Of a DNA stretch of 64,000 nt, positions 10,016 to 22,218 are shown in pieces. Source of the stretch: Haematobia irritans (taxonomy: Eukaryota > Arthropoda > Insecta > Diptera > Muscidae); the NCBI RefSeq assembly GCF_050003625.1, contig NC_134398.1:203898313-203962312 (forward strand), written 5' to 3'. A model generated the notes under the pieces. That model did not search any database, was not told the DNA's origin, and worked only from the letters and a program-made list of their open reading frames with translations. A program made the translations under genes and the position numbers. The first letter of the stretch is position 1. Each line of letters opens with the position of its first letter.

Positions 10016-12425
10016 GACAAAATTTTCTATAGAAATAAAATTTGGACAGGATTTTCTATAGAAATGAAATTTTGAATAAAGTTTCTATAGAAACAAAATT
10101 TTCTATACATACTCGTGTAAAATTTTGAAAAAAAAAATTATAGCGATAACATTTTTACAACATTTTCTATAGAAATAAATTTTTGACAATTTTTTTTAAA
10201 TTAAATTTTTGACAATATATTCTATAGAAATACAATTTTTACAAAATTTTCTATACATATAAGATTTCAAAAAAAAAATTATAAAGAAATAAAATTTAAC
10301 AAAAATTTCTATATAAATGAAATTTTGACAAAATTTTCTATATAAATAAAATGTTGAAAAAATGTTCTATAGAAATAAAATGTTGGCAACACTTTCTAAA
10401 CATACCCGTATAAAATTTTGAAAAAAAAAAATTCAATAGCAATAAAATTTTTACAAAATTTTCTATAGAAATACATTTTTGACAATTTTTTGTTTGAATT
10501 AAATTTTTGACAATATTTTCTATAGAAATAAAATTTTGACAAAATTTTCTATAGAAATAAAATTTTGACAAAATTTTCTATAAAAAAAATTTACAAAAAT
10601 TTTATTTAGAAATAAAATTTTGACAAAATTTTCTATAGCAATTAATTTTTGACAAAAATTTTTTTAAATTCAATTTTTGACAACATTTTCTATAGAAATA
10701 AAATTTGACAAAATTTTCTATAGAAATAAAATGTTGAAAAAATTTTCTATAGAAATAAATTTTTGACAAAATTTTCTATAGAAATAAAATTTGGACAAAA
10801 ATTTGACAAACATTTTTTATAGAAATAAAATTTTGACAAACTTTTTTTTTAAATAAAATTTTGACAAACTTTTCTATAGAAATAAAATTTTGACAATATT
10901 TTCTTTAAAAATAACATTTTGACAAAATTTGTATAAAAATAAAATTTTGACAACATTTTCTAAAGAAATAAAATTTTGGAAAATTTTTGACAAAATTTTC
11001 TACAAAAATAAAAATTATTTTTCAACACTTGACATTAGCAACATTTTCTATAGAAATAAATTTTAGACAATTTAATTTTTTTTTTTTTAATAAAATTTTT
11101 GACAATATTTTCTATAGAAATACAATTTTGACAAAATTTTCTATACATATAAAATTTCAAAAAAATGATAAAGAAATAAAATTTTAACAAAATAGAAATA
11201 AAATGTTGACAAAATTTTCTATAGAAATAAAATGTTGGCACAATTGTCTATACATATAAAATTTTGACAAAAATCTATAGAAAAAAATTTTACAAAATTT
11301 TCTATAGCAATAATTTTTTGACAAATTTTTTTTAATTAAGTTTTTGACAAAACTTTTTATAGAAAGAAAATTTTGACAAAATTTTCTATAGAAAGAAAAT
11401 TTTGACAAAATTTTCTATAGAAATAAAATGTTGACAAAATTTTCTATAGAAATAAAATTTTGACAAAATTTTCTATAAAAATAAAATTTTGAAAAAATTT
11501 CTATAGAAATAAAATTTTGACAAAATTTTCTATAGAAATAAAATTTTGACAAAATTTTATATAGAAAAAAATTTTTTACAAAAATTTTCTTTTCACAAAA
11601 ATTTTCTAGTTTTTAATTTTCTATAGAAATAAAGTTTGGACAAAATTTTCTATAGAAATAAAATGTTGACAAACATTTTTTTAAATAAATTTTTGACAAA
11701 ATTTTCTATACATATAAAATTTAAAAAAAAATGCTATAGAAATAAAATTTTAACAAAATTTTCAATAGAAATGAAATTTTGACAAACTTTTCTATAGAAA
11801 TAAAATATTGACAAAATTTTCTATAGAAATAAAATGTTGGCACAATTTTTTATACTTATAAAATTTAAAAAAAAAATCTACAGAAATAAAATTTTTACAA
11901 AATTTTCTATCGCAATAAATTTTTGACAATTTTTTTTTCTAAATTAAATTTTGACAAAATTTCTACAGATTTTGTAAAAAAAAAATTGACAAAATTTTCT
12001 ATAAAAATTAAATTTTGACAAAATTTTCTGTAAATATAAATTTTTTGACAAAACTTTCTATAGAAATAAAATTTTGACAAAATTTTCTATAGAAATAACA
12101 TTTTGACAAAATTTTCTATAGAAATAAAATTTTGACAAAATTTTCTAAAGAAATAAAATTTTGACAAAATTTTCTATAAAAATAAAATCTTGACAAAATT
12201 TTCAAAAAAAAATAAAACTTTGACAAAATTTATTTATAGAAATAAAGTTTTGACAAAATGTTCTATAGAAATAAAATGTCGATTAAATTTTCTTTAGAAA
12301 TAAAATTTTGACAAAATTTTCTAAAGAAATTAAATTTTGACAAAATTTTCCATAGAAATAAAACTTTTGAAAATTTTTGACAAAATTTTCTACAAAAATA
12401 AAAATTATTTTTCAACAATTGACAT
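10016..12425 (+). repeat. satellite A array 1 (29-bp period)
   Basis: Diverged tandem copies of a 29-bp unit made of TTTCTATAGAAA and AAAATTTTGACAAAATTTT, both palindromic. Units here are noisier than those at 28.9-31.2 kb. No element ends or ribozyme module were found at its borders. Confidence 0.93.
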
Positions 12426-13507
12426 TAGCCTGCTCAGTCTTAAAAATTTTCTACTTTGACAACTCTAAAATTTTCCTTTGCCTACTATATATCTCTATGT
12501 CTTGAATCCCTATTTGTGAGTTTATTTCTGAAGATAATTATTCAGTTTTTCTAAATTGAATATTTTCAACGGACATAATCTTCATTTAATTGTACGTAAA
12601 TTCGATCAATAAACCTCCTATTGATCGGAATTACGTTTCGGTTATTTGCCATGATATCAAATACAATTGGATGACATTGGATTACAATTACCTGTCTAAC
12701 TGCCCGCCAGTCATAACAATTTACAAAGTCAGAATCAGATATTCAAAGTCGTTGTCATAGTCGTCATTGTAGTCTCCTATTCCAATAAAATGGAATAGGG
12801 TCGTTGCAGTATGACATACGAAAGCAAACTAACTAATTTATTTACAATAGTTGTAGCTTAAGTTATATATTTTTTTCATTTAATTTTCTATGCGAATAAC
12901 ACTAAAAGTAGTAGTAAATGTACCTTGAATATGACTTTTGTAGTTCGTTTTTTATTTAGTTTTATTCATTTAACATTTTAGCAATATATTGAATATTTAT
13001 TGAAAATATTAGATGGAATGCACTCAGAAAAATTTTAGTTTAATGTTAAAAACAATAATTATTATGGTATGAAAAAATTTTGAATTTTTTTCTCATAAAT
13101 AATTTTTAATAATTTCCAATCCAATTTCGGTTTCTTTGTGGGACAATGAACTGGATAAATGATGTATAATTTTCTTTTTCAAAGTACCAAAATTAAAATA
13201 AATAATCTCAAAGAAATAATTGAATATTTATTTAACACAAAACTAGAGAATAAAATAAAACAATTTATAAAAAACCCCACGTGAAAGTAAACTGAGAAAA
13301 TAATATCTTGGTTGTGTAAATTTGTAGTCATTGGTAAATAGCTCTCTCATCTATACCCCCTGTCGGAGGTTATACAAACATTGTTGATATTTTAACAAGT
13401 GTTAACTAAAAATAAACAATAAAAATGTAGCATTGTGTATCGCTTTTGCTCTTTTGTGGAATGTGAGATTATTTATTTGGGATAAATAATAAATATCACA
13501 TGGTCTA
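12426..13507. other. AT-rich sequence without recognised features
   Basis: No gene, RNA or shared repeat was seen. Composition is more mixed than the arrays, compatible with intergenic or intronic host DNA. Confidence 0.5.
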
Positions 13508-13657
13508 TGTTTGATATGAATATCTCGTCATCATATAACCATCATATGGTTTGTGGCGTCTCGCTGACTTTCATCCACTTCAATACATCCATCATCACTT
13601 ATCTCATCATTTATTGAAATAAGGAAACTAAGAACGAAAACAAAATACTGTAGAGCT
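13508..13657 (+). repeat. left copy of direct repeat flanking satellite A array 2
   Basis: About 150 bp (ATGAATATCTCGTCATCATA, then GGTTTGTGGCGTCT, then ACTGTAGAGCTTTTCT) recurs at 17791-17943 with roughly 90% identity and the same orientation, offset by 4282 bp. Confidence 0.85.
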
Positions 13658-14074
13658 TTTCTATAGAAATACAATTTTGACAAAATTTTCTATAGAAATA
13701 AAATTTGAATTTTGAAAAATTTTCTATACAAATAAAATTTTGCCAAAATTTTCTATAGAAATAAAATTTTTAAAAAATTTTCCATATAAATAAAATTTTG
13801 AAAAACTCTCTGTATAAATAAAATTTTGTCAAAATTTTTTATATAACTAAAATGTTGTCAAAAATTTTTATAGAAATAAAATGTTTACAAAATTGTCCAT
13901 AGAAATAAAATTTTGACAAAATTTTCTATTGAAATAAAATTTTGAAAAAATTTTTTATAAAAATAAAATTTTGAAACAATTTTTTATAGAAATAAAATTT
14001 TGACAAAATTGTCTATAGACATGAAACTTAGAGAAAATTTTCTATAGAAATAAAATTTTGACAAAAATTTTCTA

Positions 14075-15934
14075 TAGAAATAAAATGTTGACAAAATTTT
14101 CTATAGACATGAAACTTAGAGAAAATTTTATATAGAAATAAAATTTTGACAAAAATTTTCTTTAGAAATAAAATTTTGACAAAAGTTTCTATAGACATGA
14201 AACTTAGAGAAAATTTTCTATAGAAATACAATTTTGACTAACTTTTCTTTAGAAATGAAATTTTAACAAAATTTTCTATAGACATGAAACTTAGAGAAAA
14301 TTTTCTATAGAAATAACATTTTGACAAAATTTTGTATAGAAATAAAATTTTGACAAAAATTTTTTATAGAAATAAAATTTGAAAAAAATTTCTATAGATA
14401 TGAAACTTAGAGAAAATTTTCTATAGAAATAAAATGTTGACAAATTTCTCTTTAGAAATAAAATTTTGACAAAATTTTCTATAGACATGAAAATTAGAGA
14501 AAATTTTCGATAGAAATAACATTTTGACAAAATTTTCTATAGAAATAAAATTTTGACAAATTTTTCTATAGAAACAAAATTTTGACAAAATTTTCTTTAG
14601 CAATAACATTTTGTTTAAATTTTTTATAGAAATAAAATTTTGGACAAATTTTTTTATAGAAATAAAATTTTGACAATATTTTCTATAGAAATAAAATTTT
14701 GACAAAATTTTCCATAGAAATAAAATTTTGACAAAATTTTCTATAGAAATAAAATTTTGACAAAATTTTCTATAGAAATAAAATTTTGACAAAATTTTCT
14801 ATAGAAATAAAATTTTGACAAATTTTTATATATAGACAATTTTGATAAAATTTTCGATAGAAATAAAATTTTTACAAAATTTTCTATAGAAATACAATTT
14901 TGACAAAACATTTCTATAGAAATAAAATTTTGACAAAATTTTCTATAGAAATAAGATTTTGACAAAAATTTGTATAGAAATAAAATTTTGACAAAAATTT
15001 TCTATAGAAATAAAATATTGACAAAATTTTCTATAGACATGAAACTTAGAGAAAAATTTTATATAGAAATAAAATTTTGACAAAAATTTTCTTTAGAAAT
15101 AAAATTTTGACAAAAGTTTCTATAGACATGAAACTTAGAGAAAATTTTCTATAGAAATACAATTTTGACTAACTTTTCTTTAGAAATGAAATTTTAACAA
15201 AATTTTCTATAGACATGAAACTTAGAGAAAATTTTCTATAGAAATAACATTTTGACAAAATTTTGTATAGAAATAAAATTTTGACAAAAATTTTTTATAG
15301 AAATAAAATTTTGAAAAAAAATTTCTATAGACATGAAACTTAGAGAAAATTTTCTATAGAAATAAAATGTTGACAAATTTCTCTTTAGAAATAAAATTTT
15401 GACAAAATTTTCTATAGACATGAAAATTAGAGATTTCTATAGAAATAACATTTTGACAAAATTTTCTATAGAAATAAAATTTTGACAAATTTTTCTATAG
15501 AAACAAAATTTTGACAAAATTTTCTTTAGCAGTAACATTTTGTTTAAATTTTTTATAGAAATAAAATTTTGGACAAATATTTTTATAGAAATAAAATTTT
15601 GACAATATTTTCTATAGAAAGAAAATTTTGACAAAATTTTCCATAGAAATAAAATTTTGACAAAATTTTCTATAGAAATAAAATTTTGACAAAATTTTCT
15701 ATAGAAATAAAATTTTGACAAAATTTTCTATAGAAATAAAATTTTGACAAATTTTTATATATAGACAATTTTGATAAAATTTTCGATAGAAATAAAATTT
15801 TTACAAAATTTTCTATAGAAATACAATTTTGACAAACATTTCTATAGAAATAAAATTTTGACAAAATTTTCTATAGAAATAAGATTTTGACAAAAATTTG
15901 TATAGAAATAAAATTTTGACAAAAATTTTCTATA
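14075..15934 (+). repeat. 930-bp higher-order duplication in satellite A
   Basis: CTATAGACATGAAACTTAGA followed by the same series of variant monomers occurs at 14101 and 15031. AATTTTTATATATAGACAAT occurs at 14821 and 15750. Offsets run from 929 to 933, so the two units differ by small indels. Confidence 0.88.
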
Positions 15935-17097
15935 GAAATAAAATTTTGACAAAATTTTCTTTAGCAACAAAATTTTGTTTAAATTTTTTATAGAAATAAA
16001 ATTTTGGACAAATTTTTTTTATAGAAATAAAATTTTCACAATATTTTCTATAGAAATAAAATTGTGACAAATTTTTCTATAGAAATAAAATTTTGACAAA
16101 CTTCTCTATAGAAACAAAATTTTGACCAAATTTTCTTTAGCAATAAAATTTTGCACAAATTTTTTTATAGAAATAAAATTTCGACAATATTTTCTATAGA
16201 AATAAAATGCTGACAAAATTTTCTAGAGAAATAAAATTTTGACAAAATTTTCTATAGAAATAAAATTTTGGCAAAAATTTTCTATAGAAATAAAATTTTG
16301 ACAAAATTTTCTATAGAAATAAAATGTTGACAAAATTTTCTATAGAAATAAAATTTTGACAAAATTTTCTATAGAAATAATTTTGACAAAATTTTCTATA
16401 GAAACAAAATTTTGACAAAATTTTCTATAGAAACAAAATTTTGACAAAATTTTCTATAGCAATAAAATTTTGACAAAATTTTCTATAGCAATAAAATGTT
16501 GACACAATTGTCTATAGAAATAAAATTTTGACAAAATTTTCTATAGAAATAACATTTTGACAAAATTTTCTATAGAAACAAAATTTTGACAAAATTTTCT
16601 ATAGAAATAAAATTTTGACAAAATTTTCTATAGACATTAAACTTAGAGAAATTTTTCTATAAAAATAAAATTTTGACAAAATTTTCCATAGAAATAAAAT
16701 TTTGAAAAAATTTTCTATAGAAATAAAATTTTGACAAAATTTTCTATAAAACTAAAATTTTGACAAAATTTTCTATAGACATGAAACTTAGAGAAAATTT
16801 TCTATAGAAATAACATTTTGACAAAATTTTCTATAGAAATAAAATTTTGACAAATTTTTCTATAGAAATTCTCTATAGAAACAAAATTTTGACAAAATTT
16901 TCTTTAGCAATAAAATTTTGTTTAAATTTTTTATAGAAATAAAGTTTTGGACAAATTTTTTTATAGAAATAAAAATTTGACAATATTTTCTATATAAATA
17001 AAATGCTGACAAAATTTTCTAGTGAAATAAAATTTTGACAAAATTTTCTAGTGAAATAAAATTTTGACAAAATTTTCTATAGAAATAAAATTTTGTT

Positions 17098-17350
17098 GTT
17101 TTTTTGTTTTTTGATCTCAGCTTAAAGCCATGCATTGACTAAACTACAAGTGTAGCTTAACCAACAGAGGAAAAGTATGCTTGTCAAATTTATTTGGGCA
17201 AAGCCCTATAGACTGCAAGATGGTTGGATGTACAGCTGTTTCGGAATTACCACATTCCTCATCAGCATCCTCTACTTGCAGCAAAACTGAGATCAAAACA
17301 CAAAAAAACAACAATAACGATTGAAGAGAAGCCAACAATAACAAACAAAA
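17098..17350 (-). mobile_element. module G, copy 1 (hammerhead-bearing, Penelope/retrozyme-like)
   Basis: Non-satellite insert in array 2. On + it reads CAGCTTAAAGCCATGCATTG ... GTATGCTTGTCAAATTTATT ... TTTCGGAATTACCACATTCC. Three other copies (35711-36070, 37275-37635, 47345-47785) lie inside satellite A in the same orientation relative to the satellite. The minus strand carries the ribozyme at 17213-17281. No protein is encoded. Confidence 0.75.
17213..17281 (-). ncRNA. type I hammerhead ribozyme, copy 1
   Basis: Minus strand, 5' to 3': stem I outer strand CTGCAAG, inner GGATG, core CTGATGA, stem II GGAAT-GTGGTA-ATTCC, core GAAA, stem III CA-GC-TG, cleavage triplet GTA, stem I return CATCC and then CTTGCAG. 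All invariant core bases are present. GTA is an acceptable NUH site, though usually weaker than GTC. Stem III differs from copy 3 by paired changes. Inferred to self-cleave in an RNA read leftwards through the array. Confidence 0.82.
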
Positions 17351-17790
17351 CGAAATAAAATTTTGTCAAAAAAACTCTATAGAAATAAAATTTTGACAAA
17401 ATTTTCCATAGAAATAAAATTTTGACAAAATTTTCTATAGAAATAAAATTTTGACAAAATTTTCTACAAAAATAAAATTTTGACAAAATCTTCTATAGAA
17501 ATAAAATTTTGACAAAATTTTCTATAGAATTAAAATTTTGACAAAATTTTCTATAGACATTAAACTTAGAGAAATTTTTCTATATACATGAAACTTATAG
17601 AAAATTTTCATTAGAAACAAGATTTTAACAAAATTTTCTATAGCAATAACATTTTGACAAAATTTTCTATAGAATTAAAATTGTGACAAAATTTTCTATA
17701 GACATGAAACTTAGAGAAATTTTTCTATAGAAATAAAATTTTGACAAAATTTTCTATAGAAATAAAATTTTCTAGAAAAATAAAATCTTT

Positions 17791-17943
17791 GTTTTATATG
17801 AATATCTCGTCATCATATAACCATCAGATGGTTTGTGGCGTCTTGCTGACTTTCATCCACTTCCATACATCCATCATCAGTTATCTCATCATTTATTAAA
17901 ATAAAGGAACTAGCGGAGAAGAAAATACTGTAGAGCTTTTCTC
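17791..17943 (+). repeat. right copy of direct repeat flanking satellite A array 2
   Basis: Partner of 13508-13657. It ends at the same ACTGTAGAGCTTTTCT sequence, after which the two flanks differ. Confidence 0.85.
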
Positions 17944-18440
17944 CTTAAGAAATATTTTGGAGTATCATTATTTTCCCAGTCCGTCAGAGAATGGATATGA
18001 TGACAAATATCATTTATCATTTCCAAGTGTTATAGATTCGCTGTAGACAAATCTATTATTAAGATTGTTTTCGTCACCTGGTGATAATAAACAAATGATA
18101 TTTGATTTTTTTCTTATCATATTGTGTGAAGTGTGAGTTAACATATTTAATATCATAACATGGTAGAATTTTTTATGGGAATTTTGAATTCTGGCAATTT
18201 TTTGTTATTATTATTTTCAAAAATTTCAAACTCTATATTGGTATAAGCTAGATAAAATTTTTCATAGATTTTTTCACAGACATTAAATTTTTCACATAAA
18301 ATTCATGAGGTACCCAAACATCGAACTTTTTTGCAGCCAGCTCTCATAACATTTTGAAGATGACGATATCACGGCTTTGATGCAAGCCTCAACATGAGGA
18401 AGACTCCCTTTAAATCGCAGCTTGTTATCTGGACGCATAG
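17944..18440. other. sequence without recognised features
   Basis: AT-rich and single-copy within the window. No gene or RNA was identified. Confidence 0.45.
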
Positions 18441-18703
18441 TCTCTTATCACTGAGTGCTGCCCGATTCCATGTTAAGCTCAATGACAAGGGACCTCCTTT
18501 TTATAGCCGAGTCCGAACGGCGGTCCACATTGCAGTTAAACCACTTAGAGAAGTTTTGAAACCCTTAGAAATGTCACCAGCATTACTGAGGTGGAATAAT
18601 CCACCGCTGAAAAACTTTTTTTTGTTCGGTCGAAGCAGGAATCGAACCCACGACCTTGTGTTTGCAAGGCGGACATACTAACCATTGCACTACGGTGGCT
18701 CCC
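18441..18703 (-). mobile_element. tRNA-derived SINE, copy 1 (3'-truncated)
   Basis: Minus strand starts GGGAGCCACCGTAGTGCAAT with a Pol III A-box-like TAGTGCAATGG and a box B GGTTCGATTCC within TCGTGGGTTCGATTCCTGC. The body follows with GGTGGATTATTCCACCTCAG and GCAGCACTCAGTGATAAGAG. It lacks the final part and the CCTAA tail seen in copies 2 to 4. An open frame on + across this region is incidental. Confidence 0.88.
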
Positions 18704-20054
18704 AATATACAGATTTAGTCAATTTAGTTTATATCTATCAAAATAAAATTAAATTTTTAAAATTGTATATTATTTTATTTGTTAGCATCCCCAAAATTTC
18801 CCTTCAATTCATGTATTAACTTTATCAAATTTATGTACATCAACAATTGTAGATGATAAACGGAAAACAAATCGGAAAAAACCATAATCGCAATATGTTA
18901 ATTTACGAATTCAAAAATTTGTAAACCTCATCGGTGAAAAATAAAACCAATGCTCTTGCTGCACGTGCATGAGTTTTTCACAATTGGGTTACAACAAAAT
19001 TCAACCTGTATGGCATAGGGAAAAGTTTTTGTTTTTTATATTTTATTACAATGCGGAAACACTCCCCTCGGCAAATGTCGACAACAAGTCTTACTCATTC
19101 ACTTCAAGTTTCGATGAAAACTTTTTCAAAGCAATCCGAAAAAAAACATAATTTAACAATGCATGTTTATGTTAAATTATAAATAAAGTTGTTGCTGTTG
19201 GTCTCTTGGAACTTTGCATAAGCTTACTCCTCTGTCGCCACCCATCTTTTGTCAACACACACCCTACTAGACTTGGTGTGACATTCCTCCTTAATGGTTA
19301 TGGGGAAATGTCGGAAATCCTGTTCTATTCTATTAACAACCACCGCCGATATGAAACCGTGGTTAATGATTTCCTTTGAATGTAAGGGCGTGGATGGCAA
19401 ATGGCAATCGGAATGGGATGGGGACACATGCGAATATTCTTCTCGTGTTTTCATGCCCTTGCACTAATTAGTCCTTACAACCCTTATTCATTGTTGAAAA
19501 GGCAAAGGAAATGCATTTATTCGCTGATGAGGGGAAGATAAAATAGATTCCCAAAAATACCTGGATGTTTTTGTAGGAATGACCTATTTTTCTCGATGAC
19601 CTACATTTAGAAAACAAAATGGGCAATTTGAGCATTTAAAGAAATATCTAGGGATTTGCATGGCAAGAGATCTTAAAGATTCCAAATGCATTCATATTAA
19701 CTGGGAAAGTTATTAGAGCGTTTCTTTGGCATTCGTGGAAATGTGTAACCCTTTTGGTTGTTTATAAAGGCAGTAGGGTGAAATGACCATAAATATACGA
19801 GTATTATCCAATAAAAAAAATTGTATAGCTATAGTTGGATAATTAGTGGCATAAACTTTATGATCATAATGGCGAGCTGTAAAGGTTATGTCTCAGATAT
19901 TTCAGTTTGACATGTGTAACATGGAAATCCGTCACACGAAATGTAAATGGAAATGCAGTACACCAATCCTTCATCTATATTGATTTTAAGATTAGGACAA
20001 TCAAAGCATTCGAGGAGAAAAAAACACATGCTCTTAGCAGCAAACGTAAAAAAA
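18704..20054. other. sequence without recognised features
   Basis: Mixed-composition DNA, single-copy in this window. Several frames under 80 codons occur but none shows a family, splice context or conserved motif. Likely intergenic or intronic. Confidence 0.5.
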
Positions 20055-20101
20055 ATCATAGAAGTTTTGTCTTCACACAAAATATAGAAATTTTGTCTTT
20101 A
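20055..20101 (+). repeat. short satellite B tract
   Basis: ATAGAAATTTTGTCTTTA units end exactly at the TA target of element E-A. Satellite B resumes at 23231, so the element interrupted the array. Confidence 0.8.
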
Positions 20102-21928
20102 CACGCAAAAAAAATAATTCTTTCCTCCCAAACGAAATTTTAGACAAACAAAGTTCGTTTCTCATTTGCTTTTCGTTGAAAGGAAGTGTATTTGGAAGAA
20201 AAGTATATACTTTTTGTGATAAACGTTTATTCTTTTCCACGATGTAAAAAAAATTTCATAAAGACTAACTCAAAAAAAAATAAAAATCTGCCTAATTGTA
20301 TATTCCCTCACATCTTTCTCACTTCCACGAAGTTTTTTAGTTCTTAGCACCTTTTTCTGTAATACAAACAATGTAGAAGAAATTATACGATTTTATAAAT
20401 TGTTATACCCTGCTCCACACTGTGGAACAGGGTATTATAAGTTAGTGCATATGTTTGCAACACCCAGAAGGAGACGATATAGACACATGGTGTCTTTGGC
20501 AAAAATGCTCAGGGTGGGCTCTTGAGTCGATATAGCGATGTTCGTCTGTCCGTCTGTCCGTGAACACATTTTTGTAATCAAAGTCTAGGTCGCAGTTTTA
20601 GTCCAATCGACTTCAAAATTGGCACAAGTATGTGTTTTGGCTCAGAATAGATCCCTATTGATTTTGGAAGAAATCGGTTCAGATTTAGATATAGCTCCCA
20701 TATATATATTTCGCCCGATATGGACTTATATGGCCCCAGAAGCCAGAGTTTTACCCTAATTTGCTTAAAATTTTGCACAAGAAGAACAATTAGTACTATA
20801 GTCAAGTGTGCCAAATTTTATTGAAATCGATTCAGATTTAGATATAGCTTCCATATATATCTTTCGCCCGATATGGACTAATACGGTCCCAGAAGCCAGA
20901 GTTTTACCCCAATTTGGTTGAAATTTTGCACAGGGAGTAAAATTAGCATTGTAACTATGCGTGCCAAATTTGGTTGAAATCGGTTCAGATTTAGATATAG
21001 CTCCCATATATAGCTTTCGCCCGATTTACACTCATATGACCACAGAGGCCAATTTTTTGCTCCGATTTAGTTGAAATTTTGCACAAGGAGTAGAATTAGC
21101 ATTGTAGCTATGCGTGCCAAATTTGGTTGAAATCGGTTCAGATTTAGATATAGCTCCAATATATAGCTTTCGCCCGATTTACACTCATATGACCACAGAG
21201 GCCAATTTTTTGCTCCGATTTAGTTGAAATTTTGCACAGGGAGTAGAATTAGCATTGTAGGTATGCGTGCCAAATTTGTTTGAAATCGGTTCAGATTTAG
21301 ATATAGCTCCCATATATATGTTTTTCTGATTTCGACAAAAATGGTCAAAATTCCAACATTTTCCTTGTAAAATCGCCACTGCTTAGTCGAAAAGTTGTAA
21401 AAATGACTCTAATTTTCCTAAACATCTAATACATATATATCGAGCGATAAATCATAAATAAACTTTTTCGAAGTTTCCTTAAAATTGCTTCAGATTTAAA
21501 CGTTTCCCATATTTTGTTACTAACATTGTGTTCCACCCTAGTGCATTAGCCGACTTAAATCTTGAGTCTATAGGTTTTGTAGAAGTTTATCAAATTCTGT
21601 CCAGATCGAGTGATATTTAAATGTACACGCAAAAAAATAATTCTTTCCTCCCAAACGAAATTTTAGACAAACAAAGTTCGTTTCTCATTTGCTTTTCGTT
21701 GAAAGGAAGTGTATTTGGAAGAAAAGTATATTTTTTTTTGTGATAAACGTTTATTCTTTTCCAGGATGTAAAAACAATTTCATAAAGACTAACTCAAAAA
21801 ACTGGCTAATTGCATTTTCCCTCACATCTTTCCCATTTCCACGAAGTTTTTTAGTTCTTAGCACCTTTTTCAAACAATGTAGAAGGAATTATACGATTTT
21901 ATAATTTTTAAAATTTTTTTTTACCTTT

Positions 21929-22004
21929 CGCCTGGACGGAGAATCGAACCGCGGACCATGCAATTTGTAAGCCAACACACTATCCACTGAGCCATGTAGC
22001 CGTT
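21929..22004 (-). repeat. tRNA-like module 1 of element E-B
   Basis: Minus strand TGGCTCAGTGGATAGTG fits a Pol III A box and D-arm; GGTTCGATTCTCC fits box B. Stem pairing in the T and anticodon arms is imperfect, so it is a tRNA-derived sequence and not a working tRNA. In E-A the equivalent (22690-22725) has lost its middle. Confidence 0.7.
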
Positions 22005-22117
22005 ATTGTCATCAATAGATAATTACCCATATAACTAAGTTATATTTATATAGCATAGCTTGCGGCGCCCACGAGCCGATTAAACAAAGTTTATTTAACA
22101 GAAAAATACATTTAGTT

Positions 22118-22190
22118 GGGCACCGTGGAGCAGTGGTTGCTACGTCTGACTTGCATGCCAAGGGTCGTGGGTTCGATCCCTGCTTCGACC
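22118..22190 (+). repeat. tRNA-like module 2 of element E-B
   Basis: GGGCACCGTGGAGCAGTGG supplies an A-box-like head, and GTGGGTTCGATCCCTGC a well-paired T-arm and box B. A run of about 20 T, a Pol III terminator, follows at 22195. The 3' part (TCGTGGGTTCGAT, TGCTTCGACC) is shared with the SINE heads at 36834 and 47798, so both derive from the same tRNA-like lineage. The copy in E-A is at 22837-22912. Confidence 0.72.
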
Positions 22191-22194
22191 AAAG

Positions 22195-22218
22195 TTTTTT
22201 TTTTTTTTTTTTTTTTTT
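22195..22218 (+). terminator. oligo-T run after tRNA-like module 2
   Basis: About 24 consecutive T follow box B after a few bases, which would stop RNA polymerase III. Confidence 0.5.

Larger units (their letters stand above)
13658..17790 (+). repeat. satellite A array 2 with higher-order structure and module G1
   Basis: 29-bp satellite A units, including a variant unit CTATAGACATGAAACTTAGA that marks higher-order periods. It contains a duplicated 930-bp block (14075-15934), a partial third block near 16745-17000, and the hammerhead module G1 at 17098-17350. It is bordered by direct repeats on both sides. Confidence 0.92.

Noticed and set aside
10338..17486. Many 60-125 codon minus-strand frames of the form MSKFYFYRKFCQNFISIENF and similar frames elsewhere
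   Set aside because: They are translations of the 29-bp satellite, which by period and composition lacks stops in some frames. No start context or conservation beyond the repeat.
19520..19560. CTGATGA near 19525 as another hammerhead
   Set aside because: No GAAA core follows at the right distance, and no stem II or stem I pairing.
21929..22190. Functional tRNA genes
   Set aside because: Box A and B are good, but acceptor, anticodon and T-arm pairing is poor and the sequences lie within repeated mobile elements and SINE heads.
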